Assembly (NCBI GenBank): GCA_016932235.1
Contig: JAFGDF010000293.1
Coordinates: 1-35,569 of the forward strand
Length of the DNA stretch: 35,569 bases
Reading direction: 5' to 3'
Source of the DNA: Deltaproteobacteria bacterium
GTDB lineage: Bacteria > Desulfobacterota > DSM-4660 > Desulfatiglandales > HGW-15
The notes beneath the pieces were generated by a model. The model worked only from the letters and a program-made list of their open reading frames with translations, had not been told where the DNA came from and made no database searches. The position numbers and the translations under genes are program-made. This document shows, piece after piece, positions 1 through 5,545 of this stretch (its first letter is position 1; each line of letters starts with the position of its first letter).

Positions 1-256
1 ATTATTCAGTTGTCGGAATCGCGGCATGGGGAGCTCTTTTTATCGGCGAAAACCTTAGAAGCAGGATAATTGCATAAGGTGCATGCCGGGCGGGCGGAAT
101 GTTTCTCGACCGTTCAACCTAATCTGGCCCTGACAGCGACTGAGATGATCCGCCGCCCGCCTCGAAAGGCAATATGCGTAAAACTTGCCAGGAACGAGTT
201 CGCCCGAAAAAAGAACTACCCATACCGCGATCTTTATGCAATTTCCTAACCGAACA
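1..256 (-). repeat. Fold-back (MITE-like) element, copy A, cut by window start
   Basis: This stretch matches the reverse complement of 8300-8543 without gaps from about position 14 to 256; counting by hand gives about 36 differences in 243 bases (about 85% identity). Its right end (238-256, GCAATTTCCTAACCGAACA) is the same terminal repeat seen at both ends of copy B. The left end would lie about 70-75 bases outside the window. Internally the element is a long imperfect palindrome: the block around 17-50 (AATCGCGGCATGGGGAGCTC) pairs with the block around 200-232, and the GC-rich arm near 88-98 pairs with the one near 162-172. No open reading frame spans it. It may be a miniature inverted-repeat element or a structured RNA; the sequence does not decide between them. 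Confidence 0.7.
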
Positions 257-314
257 TTAGTGATTTCAATCTAATATTACTAAATCAATGTAAATAATTT
301 TATACGGATAGCTT

Positions 315-629
315 ATGCCGATCTATGAATACCAGCATTTAAAAAAATCCTGTGAAAAAGGAAAAATCTTCGAATTCAGCCAGTCCATCCATGATAAGCC
401 GCTCTCAAAATGCCCTGTTTGCGGGGAGCCTGTGCGTAAACTCATTTCCAGGATTAATATCAGCACTCCAAAGACCAATACCGAACTAAAGGATATGGGT
501 TTCACAAAGCTTGTCAGGAAAGATGACGGCGTTTACGAGAATGTCACCGCGCGTAGTGGGGAAAGTAAGGTAATGCTCCGAGATAAACCGGAGACATATC
601 CTAATTTGAAGAAAACTATCAGTGACTGA
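315..629 (+). CDS. FmdB-type zinc-ribbon small protein
   Basis: A 104-residue protein beginning MPIYEYQ, the hallmark start of the FmdB/CxxC putative regulatory protein family, followed by the second zinc-ribbon knuckle CPVCGEPVRKLIS near residues 33-45. Family members normally carry a first CxxC right after the MPIYEY start. Here only one Cys (C13) is visible, preceded by H8 and K residues, so the first knuckle is incomplete or uses His. The C-terminal half (TPKTNTELKDMGFTKLVRK) is polar and of unknown role. The role of the family is poorly defined (early work linked it to formamidase and amidase regulation). It is convergent with the downstream Hsp20 operon. Recognition comes from the start and second knuckle; function is not established. 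Confidence 0.75.
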   Translation: MPIYEYQHLKKSCEKGKIFEFSQSIHDKPLSKCPVCGEPVRKLISRINISTPKTNTELKDMGFTKLVRKDDGVYENVTARSGESKVMLRDKPETYPNLKKTISD

Positions 630-669
630 TCTCTGTGAACAATCACCGGTACTGTGATCAGACCATTTA

Positions 670-1089
670 TTAAATAGTTCGGACTGGTATTTTCTTAACA
701 CGCTCTCGGGCAGTAGCCGTCTTGGGAAGCCTCACCCTTAGGACACCATCCTTAAAAGAAGCATCCACCTTATCTGATTCCACCTCGCATGGAATGTAAA
801 AACTCCTTTCCCAGGCATCGGCTTGATATTCCGAAGATATGTCAACACGCACAGGCAATTGACCTTGATGTCTTCTTTTGGGAACTAATTCCTTCACCTT
901 ATCGGACAGGTTTTTTACCTCCTTGGTGAGCTCTTCGGCAGACTCACGCATATCTTCTCCCGCCCCCTTGAGCTTCTCCTTGACTTTTCCGGTGAGTGCT
1001 GAAACTTCCTCTTTCAGGTTATCTATAGCCTCTTTTATCTCCTTACTTGCTTCATCCAGCTTTTCCTTCGCTTTCTCGGATACGATCAT
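670..1089 (-). CDS. Core-deleted Hsp20 with N-terminal coiled coil
   Basis: A 139-residue protein. Residues 1-70 are a Lys/Glu-rich amphipathic helix, probably coiled coil. Residues 77-83 (QLPVRVD) resemble the N-terminal arm of some bacterial small heat-shock proteins. Residues 92-123 (AWERSFYIPCEV, then KDGVLRVRLPK) are the last strands of an alpha-crystallin domain, and KKIPV near the end is the C-terminal I-x-I/V oligomerisation motif. The first half of the alpha-crystallin domain, including the usual AELPG-type segment and the L9-type loop, is absent, so about 90 residues seem to be missing from the middle. The start is supported by AAAGGAGGG about 5 bases upstream of ATG. It is third in a leftward Hsp20 series. 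It could be a functional variant or a decaying gene; the reading frame is open across the presumed junction near residues 89-93. Confidence 0.75.
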   Translation of the reverse strand: MIVSEKAKEKLDEASKEIKEAIDNLKEEVSALTGKVKEKLKGAGEDMRESAEELTKEVKNLSDKVKELVPKRRHQGQLPVRVDISSEYQADAWERSFYIPCEVESDKVDASFKDGVLRVRLPKTATARERVKKIPVRTI

Positions 1090-1151
1090 CTTTACCCTCC
1101 TTTACTACGAAAGGTCTCAGGTAGTCTTCCTCTTTCTGTGAGAGGTGAAAA

Positions 1152-1214
1152 CTCAGAGCGGCTTGATGAAAATGAGAAATCGATCAATCTGCTCATTAAG
1201 AAAGCCGCTCTGAG
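1152..1214 (-). terminator. Long perfect stem between hsp20 genes
   Basis: The arms CTCAGAGCGGCTT (1152-1164) and AAGCCGCTCTGAG (1202-1214) are perfectly complementary over 13 bp. The loop contains a smaller stem (AATGAG/CTCATT). It lies between the second and third leftward hsp20 genes. On the minus strand it is followed by a short TTTT, so it could terminate or attenuate transcription before the coiled-coil Hsp20 gene. It could also be an mRNA stabiliser or processing site. Confidence 0.55.
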
Positions 1215-1307
1215 AGTATGAATTCCACTGTTTTTCTCAGGTTTTCTCCTTTTGGTTGAATGGTAAAAAATAATTATCCATGAAAACCCATTGCGCAACG
1301 CTTTTCA

Positions 1308-1718
1308 TTACGAACTCTTAACAGCTATCTTGCGAGGCGTTGCGGCTTCAATCTTAGGAAGTTTCAACCGAAGGACTCCGTCATTCAATTCAGCATCTAT
1401 TTTAGCCTGGTCGATAACCTGTGACAGAGTAAACTGCCTGTAGTATTTACCTGTACGATATTCTCTGATTACATCCGTCTCACCGTCACCTTCAGGTGCC
1501 TGTATATCACCGTTAAGGGTAAGTAAATTCTCATGTATATCGATACTCAGGTCTTCCGCTTTTACACCGGGCATATCCGCCAGCAGGGTAATCTCTTTAT
1601 CGGTTTCGAAGATATCCACTGCCGGTGTAAAGACCAGCCCCGGCCTTGTCTGTTCGGCCGGCGTCGTCACTTCAGCTTTCTCTTTAGCCTGAAGGGCTTT
1701 GCTTTCCGTGTCAGCCAT
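1308..1718 (-). CDS. Small heat-shock protein, Hsp20/alpha-crystallin family
   Basis: A 136-residue ATP-independent holdase-type chaperone. The alpha-crystallin domain runs from FTPAVDIFETDKEITLLADMP through DGVLRLKLPK, and the C-terminal RKIAVKSS supplies the I-x-V motif. The family is cytoplasmic and forms oligomers that bind unfolding proteins. The ATG at 1718 is preferred over an in-frame TTG at 1724 because AAAGGAGGG sits 7 bases upstream of the ATG. It is preceded by another Hsp20 gene at 2214-1750 (31 bases away, same strand), so the two are very likely co-transcribed. The middle loop between strands (QAPEGDGETDVIREYRTGKYY) is short, placing it near the shorter class A-like bacterial Hsp20s. 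Confidence 0.93.
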   Translation of the reverse strand: MADTESKALQAKEKAEVTTPAEQTRPGLVFTPAVDIFETDKEITLLADMPGVKAEDLSIDIHENLLTLNGDIQAPEGDGETDVIREYRTGKYYRQFTLSQVIDQAKIDAELNDGVLRLKLPKIEAATPRKIAVKSS

Positions 1719-1749
1719 CTTCAATCCCTCCTTTCATATTCGATTTGTA

Positions 1750-2214
1750 TTATGACGTTTTAACATTAATTTGCTTGGGCTTGGACACTTCCGCCTTGGG
1801 TAGCGTCACCGTGAGCACGCCATCCGTACAGCGCGCCTCTACCTTGCCCGAATCAATTTGAGCCGGCAAACTTACAATCCGGCTGAATCTGCCCGCCTCC
1901 CTTTCCCTTCGGTGGTACTGGGCCTTATGGTCTTCAGCAGGAAGCTTTCTCTCACCGGAAATAGAGAGAGCATCCCCTGTAACAGAGATGTCTAGCTCCT
2001 TAGCCTTGAGCCCGGGCAGTTCAGCGCGGACATAGAAATTGTCCTTGTCCTCTGTTACATTCATCAGAGGAAACACGCCAGCTATGGACTGCCCAAAAAG
2101 GCCTCTTGAAAAGCCGCCGCTCAGCCAGTCCATCTGCCTTTTCATACGTTCCAGCTCCTCAAACGGACTTGTCCAGCCCCATGTGGGCCAATCAGTGGTT
2201 CTTCTCAATAACAT
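1750..2214 (-). CDS. Small heat-shock protein, Hsp20/alpha-crystallin family
   Basis: A 154-residue Hsp20. The N-terminal arm is hydrophobic and tryptophan-rich (WPTWGWTSPFEELERMKRQM), as in family members where it binds clients. The alpha-crystallin domain runs from about residue 49 (FPLMNVTEDKDNFYVRAELP) to DGVLTVTLPK, and PKQINVKTS at the end carries the I-x-V motif. The start is supported by AAGGAGGGATGTGTC before ATG. It is the first gene of the leftward hsp20 operon (this gene, 1718-1308, 1089-670). The 5' region contains the shared promoter/leader block at 2305-2402, which also precedes the htrA operon, suggesting common stress control. Confidence 0.94.
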   Translation of the reverse strand: MLLRRTTDWPTWGWTSPFEELERMKRQMDWLSGGFSRGLFGQSIAGVFPLMNVTEDKDNFYVRAELPGLKAKELDISVTGDALSISGERKLPAEDHKAQYHRREREAGRFSRIVSLPAQIDSGKVEARCTDGVLTVTLPKAEVSKPKQINVKTS

Positions 2215-2304
2215 GACACATCCCTCCTTTCATAAATAAATTTCTTCTCATATTTTTCGAATTAAAAAGCCCTAAGAACAGCATCCTAAAATCCGGAACC
2301 AGCG

Positions 2305-2402
2305 ACTTTGATCAACCATTTTCAGAGCTTTTCAAAAGGTCCGTCGATCGACGGGCCTTTTTATAAAATAGATAATTCGTATTTTGCGACTGTCAAGAGG
2401 GG
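2305..2402 (-). promoter_or_regulatory. Shared promoter/leader block, copy 1 (hsp20 operon)
   Basis: On the minus strand a TTGACA -35 (2396-2391) and a TATCTA -10 (2374-2369) are 16 bases apart, preceded by CCCCTC. Downstream, inside the predicted 5' UTR, are a stem around CGTCGATCGACG (2342-2353) and a 20-base block whose plus strand is TTTGATCAACCATTTTCAGA (2307-2326). The same three elements recur at 5307-5402 at nearly the same spacing, with 19 of 20 bases conserved in the last block. This points to a common regulator or a leader RNA element controlling two stress operons. No CIRCE (TTAGCACTC-N9-GAGTGCTAA) was found. Confidence 0.6.
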
Positions 2403-2447
2403 CTTAAAAAATATCCGCCTATGACGAATTGAACCGATTTTGTAATC

Positions 2448-2475
2448 TTGACAGAAAAAAATCTGTGATTATATT
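2448..2475 (+). promoter_or_regulatory. Sigma70-type promoter for rightward hsp20
   Basis: TTGACA (2448-2453) and TATATT (2470-2475) are separated by 16 bases and point toward the Hsp20 gene at 2593. The resulting leader would be about 110 bases. The remainder of the divergent gap (2215-2592) holds the leftward shared block and AT-rich sequence; no gene was seen in it. Confidence 0.5.
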
Positions 2476-2592
2476 ATTGCTAAATAAATACACAACATGC
2501 TGTAATTATTATGTTTATTTGTCAAATTTAGACATCATATCATTGGCGATAAACTTATCAGAGAACAATTATTTTCAAGGAGGTGATTCCTT

Positions 2593-3042
2593 ATGGCAGG
2601 ATTAATACCATGGAGCAATCGAGGAGAAGTGGACCGCTTCAGGGGGAATATCGACAGGCTCTTTGATGACTTTTTTGCCAGAAGTCCATTCGGCGGTTCC
2701 TTTGATAAGGGAGATTGGGTGCCGGCGGTGGATTTATCAGAAAACGATAAAGAGATTATCATCCATGCTGAGATCCCTGGCATAGAAGTAAAGGATATCG
2801 ATATCTCTTTGAACGGAAGAGTACTAAATATAAAGGGTGAGAGGAAGCAGGAAAAAGAAGAGAAAGAAAAAGATTATCATTGTATTGAGCGCAGATATGG
2901 GTCTTTCTCCAGGTCCTTTGAACTTCCGGCTGATGTCGATTTCAACAATGTTGAAGCCCGGTATAAGGATGGTGTACTTAAGCTTAATCTGCCTAAAACC
3001 AAAGAGCAGTCCATCAAAAAGATAGAAATAAAAACATCTTAA
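2593..3042 (+). CDS. Small heat-shock protein, Hsp20/alpha-crystallin family
   Basis: A 149-residue Hsp20 of the common LxPW-type (MAGLIPWSNRGEVDRFRGNI), with an N-terminal arm containing RLFDDFFA. A complete alpha-crystallin domain runs from WVPAVDLSENDKEIIIHAEIP to GVLKLNLPK, and KKIEIKTS carries the canonical I-x-I tail. The Lys/Glu-rich loop QEKEEKEKDYHCIERRYGSFSR is typical of the family. A perfect AAGGAGGTGA ribosome site lies 6 bases before the ATG, so high expression is likely. It is transcribed divergently from the leftward hsp20 operon and followed by a hairpin terminator, then the ftsH remnant on the same strand. Confidence 0.95.
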   Translation: MAGLIPWSNRGEVDRFRGNIDRLFDDFFARSPFGGSFDKGDWVPAVDLSENDKEIIIHAEIPGIEVKDIDISLNGRVLNIKGERKQEKEEKEKDYHCIERRYGSFSRSFELPADVDFNNVEARYKDGVLKLNLPKTKEQSIKKIEIKTS

Positions 3043-3070
3043 TAAATCAAGAGTAACAACATATGGAATA

Positions 3071-3100
3071 AAAGCGGACTTTATTCTATGTCCGCTTTTA
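3071..3100 (+). terminator. Hairpin terminator after hsp20
   Basis: AAAGCGGAC (3071-3079) pairs perfectly with GTCCGCTTT (3090-3098) around a 10-base loop and is followed by a short T-containing tail. It lies 29 bases after the Hsp20 stop and just before the ftsH remnant's ribosome site. The T-run is short, so termination may be partial. Confidence 0.55.
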
Positions 3101-3117
3101 TATACAAGGAGATGCCA

Positions 3118-3955
3118 GTGGAAAAACATCATAAATTTTCAGTGTGGTATGTCTTGCTGGGTATATGGATTGTCTTTATCATTCATAACTATCTGGCGGC
3201 TGCCTTTTCAATCCGTACAATCCCGTATAGTGAATTTGTAAAACTGTTAAAAGAAGAGAAAGTGGCGGAAATATCTATCGGCCAAAACGTCATTCAAGGC
3301 AGAATGATTGATGGAGAAACCGGAAAAGGAAACAGCGAACTTTTTAAGACCATAAGGGTTGATCCGGAAATATCAAAGCAACTTGAGGAATTTAACGTGA
3401 CCTTCAAAGGCCAAATGGAGTCCACTTTCATACGTGATCTATTCTCTTGGATCTTCCCTTAAAAAAATATCTATCATCCCCCGCGGCATTGCCGCCCTTG
3501 GTTATACCATACAGGTACCCACTGAAGATCGTTACCTCATGAGCAGAACCGAACTTCTTAATAGAATCGCCACCCTTCTTGGAGGAAGGGCGGCTGAAGA
3601 GATCATATTCGCTGACATTTCAACAGGTGCGCACAATGATTTGGCAAAAGCCACAGATACCGCCATAAGTATGGTCAAAGAATACGGAATGAGCGAAAAG
3701 GTCGGAAAGGTTTACTTCAGCAGGAGAAAAAAGACACCATACTCGGATCTCGGCCCGGAAGGGACAGTAGAATATAGTGATGCCACAGCAGAACTAATTG
3801 ACAGAGAGGTTCGAGAAATATTGCAGGAACAATATAAAAAGTCCATCTCTATTCTGGAAGAAAAGAAAGACATACTTAAAAAAGGAGCCCAATTGCTCTT
3901 GGAAAAAGAAAAGATCGAGGCCGAAGAGCTTAAAAAACTCATGAATGAGGCTTAA
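3118..3955 (+). pseudogene. ftsH: ftsH remnant: AAA+ and zinc-site core deleted, frame broken
   Basis: FtsH is a membrane-anchored AAA+ zinc metalloprotease of about 600-650 residues. The first part is intact: a GTG start at 3118 with AAGGAG 6 bases upstream, a transmembrane segment (VWYVLLGIWIVFIIHNYL), and the periplasmic domain ending in STFIRDLFSWIFP, where a TAA follows at about 3460. The sequence then continues directly, in another reading frame, with the later part of the M41 peptidase (KISIIPRGIAALGYTIQVP, LLGGRAAEEIIF, then TGAHNDLAKAT with the likely third zinc-ligand Asp) to the stop at 3955. The second transmembrane helix, Walker A/B, SRH and HEXXH are all missing, about 335 residues by comparison with E. 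coli FtsH. The junction is near 3459-3466. The locus cannot make an active FtsH. It is a deletion pseudogene unless the gap is an assembly collapse. Confidence 0.85.
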
Positions 3956-4070
3956 ATAAATATTCAAAACATAGTAAAAAGAATAGGGTAATACGGCACT
4001 TTATTATCTTTGGGTGAGGGCAAGCCCAAATTTATTTTTTGTAGTATTATTCTTGACATGCCTGTGATTA

Positions 4071-4125
4071 TTATGGCGGATGAGCGACATAAATCCACAT
4101 CATTTGTTAAAACCATCCGCCATAA
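4071..4125. repeat. 12-bp inverted repeat between convergent genes
   Basis: TTATGGCGGATG (4071-4082) and CATCCGCCATAA (4114-4125) are perfect complements separated by 31 bases. They lie in the 257-base gap between the convergent ftsH remnant and htrA-like gene. The position fits a bidirectional termination region, but no T-run adjoins either arm. Nothing else convincing was seen in 3956-4212. Confidence 0.4.
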
Positions 4126-4212
4126 AACAGGGCACAAATCTTCCTCTATAGTGAATCACCCATTTAAAATTCTTTTATTTAAGCTCTCTTTGCTTCTAAC
4201 CTGTTTGTAATA

Positions 4213-4860
4213 TCACATAACGAGTGTACTGCCATCCTGAACAAGCAGCAGCAAATTCTTCTCGCCTTTGAGAGCATCGAAAAATTCATGTACGTTCTTA
4301 ACGCCTTTTCTGTTTACTTCAAGGATCAGAACTCCAGGTTTCAGTCCAGAAAACTGAGCTGGTGTGCCCGGAACAACCTGTGAGATGATAACCCCTTCTT
4401 TAGCCGAATAGTCAAATTGACGTGCCATATCTTCAGTTAAACGGACCTTGATTTTATCCGCCTCGCCCACAACATGATGATTGGTAAGGATATAACCGTC
4501 CTCTGATATAATGAATCCCGACCCCATACCCATTTGCTTATATCTTCTCGGCTGCATATGGGGATACCGATAACCGAAAAATCGCCTGAAAAAATCGTCA
4601 TTAAAGAGGTCAAAGGGATTATTATACTGGAAGGGGCTGACTGACTGCCCCGCCTCAATTGTCTTTTCGACATTAATAAAGACAACGGTCGGCATCACTT
4701 TCTTGGCAATAGCGGTAAAAGCATTTGAACTTTTTTGAAGAGAAGCTAGCTCACCCGCATCCACTGATGCTTGAGCAAAAGGATTGATCATCGGGAAAAA
4801 AACGAGACTCAGAAAAGAAAATAAAATAAATATATCTAATATCTTACTTCTTCTCAACAT
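4213..4860 (-). CDS. htrA: HtrA/DegP-like protein lacking catalytic Asp, Ser and PDZ1
   Basis: A 215-residue protein; HtrA/Do proteases are usually 450-500. Residues 1-31 are a signal peptide (hydrophobic core, then PFAQA), so export to the periplasm is expected. Residues 44-140 are the start of the trypsin-like domain: the oligomerisation loop with NPFDLFNDDFFRRFFG, then GMGSGFIISEDGYILTNHHVV carrying the catalytic-type His129. At KVRLTEDMARQF (138-149) the sequence passes in frame into the second PDZ domain (EGVIISQVVPGTPAQFSGLKPG through LLLLVQDGS). The segments that hold catalytic Asp and the GNSGG Ser, plus PDZ1, are absent. The deletion probably joined two similar LT(D/E) coding segments. 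The start has good context and follows a coiled-coil gene by 16 bases. The product cannot be a serine protease; a binding or dominant-negative role, or decay, are the options. Confidence 0.85.
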   Translation of the reverse strand: MLRRSKILDIFILFSFLSLVFFPMINPFAQASVDAGELASLQKSSNAFTAIAKKVMPTVVFINVEKTIEAGQSVSPFQYNNPFDLFNDDFFRRFFGYRYPHMQPRRYKQMGMGSGFIISEDGYILTNHHVVGEADKIKVRLTEDMARQFDYSAKEGVIISQVVPGTPAQFSGLKPGVLILEVNRKGVKNVHEFFDALKGEKNLLLLVQDGSTLVM

Positions 4861-4876
4861 CCTTCATTCCTCCTCT

Positions 4877-5218
4877 TTATTCCGGGTTTCCATTTCTTTT
4901 TTTATTTTCCAGCTCTTTATTAAGGTTGCGATCAATATCAACCATCCGGGCTTCGCTTTTTGCGATATCTAATAAAAGATCCTTGATCCCCAGTTTCTCG
5001 GTTATATCGTCAAGTCTCTCCGCCGATATTTTCTCATAAACCGCATTTCCCAACTCAGCAAGCATTCTGGTAACCTGTGTTTCCAGTCTTGCTTTCTCAC
5101 GCCTAAGTCGAGTAAGTTCTATTCCTTCACCGGCCTTTTCAGTAATTACATGAACAGCAGACAAACCTGCGTCAAAGCCGGCTTCCATTCCTCTTTGTAT
5201 CCTATCCCATAGCTTCAT
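4877..5218 (-). CDS. Small coiled-coil protein, unknown function
   Basis: 113 residues, no signal peptide and no transmembrane helix. It is almost wholly helical and charged, with a likely coiled coil across residues 30-60 (GIELTRLRREKARLETQVTRMLAELGNAVYEKI) and another near the C-terminus (SEARMVDIDRNLNKELENKK). AAAGGAGGATAAGGAT precedes the ATG, giving a strong ribosome site. It is the first gene of a leftward two-gene operon with the htrA-like gene 16 bases downstream, and it is preceded by the second copy of the shared promoter/leader block, so it is probably stress-regulated. I do not recognise the family. It might be a partner or adaptor of the envelope protease whose remnant follows. 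Confidence 0.8.
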   Translation of the reverse strand: MKLWDRIQRGMEAGFDAGLSAVHVITEKAGEGIELTRLRREKARLETQVTRMLAELGNAVYEKISAERLDDITEKLGIKDLLLDIAKSEARMVDIDRNLNKELENKKRNGNPE

Positions 5219-5304
5219 ATCCTTATCCTCCTTTCATGCAATTTGTTAATGTTCTATCGAAAATAAATGATCTAACAATCAAACCCTGAAACCCTTCACT
5301 ATCA

Positions 5305-5402
5305 AGTTTGATCAACTATTTTCAGATCTTCTAAGATTCGTCGATCGATATCGATGTTTTTAAAAAAATAATTAATCCGAATCTTTTCCTTGTCAAGAGG
5401 GG
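5305..5402 (-). promoter_or_regulatory. Shared promoter/leader block, copy 2 (coiled-coil/htrA operon)
   Basis: On the minus strand CCCCTCTTGACA (5402-5391) and a TAATTA -10 (5374-5369) have the same 16-base spacing as copy 1. CGTCGATCG (5339-5347) and the 20-base block TTTGATCAACTATTTTCAGA (5307-5326) lie downstream in the predicted leader. Flanking bases are poorly conserved, so the kept elements are likely functional. The rest of the gap 5219-5545 contains only this block and the hairpin at 5440-5466. Confidence 0.6.
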
Positions 5403-5439
5403 TCATAAATTTTCCATACAGTGAATTTCTAAAACTGGG

Positions 5440-5466
5440 AGCCTGTCGGACTTTGTCCGACAGGCT
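5440..5466. repeat. Hairpin with CGGACTTTGTCCG core, copy 1
   Basis: AGCCTGTCGGAC, TTT, GTCCGACAGGCT: a perfect 12-bp stem with a 3-base loop, downstream of the glycosyltransferase pair. A second hairpin with the same core and loop sits at 8225-8255 on the other side of that pair. No T-run follows on the minus strand, so a terminator role is uncertain; it may be a REP-like repeat. Confidence 0.55.
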
Positions 5467-5545
5467 GATAGAAGAAAAAATATAGGCGGAAGAATTGAAA
5501 ACCCTTATGAAGGAACCTCAAATTAATCTACATTTCAACGCCAGG

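Noticed and set aside
1092..1298. 68-codon minus-strand frame between hsp20 genes
   Set aside because: It spans the long perfect hairpin at 1152-1214 and has no ribosome site.
2215..2592. CIRCE element or classical heat-shock sigma32 promoter upstream of hsp20 genes
   Set aside because: No TTAGCACTC/GAGTGCTAA pair and no convincing CTTGAAA...CCCCAT pair; the visible promoters are TTGACA type.
3434..3955. The M41 half of ftsH as an independent functional gene starting at GTG 3434
   Set aside because: No ribosome site, HEXXH absent, and the start lies inside the N-terminal ftsH fragment; better read as one broken gene.
4010..4210. 66-codon plus-strand frame between ftsH remnant and htrA
   Set aside because: No ribosome site, contains the 12-bp inverted repeat, composition not protein-like.
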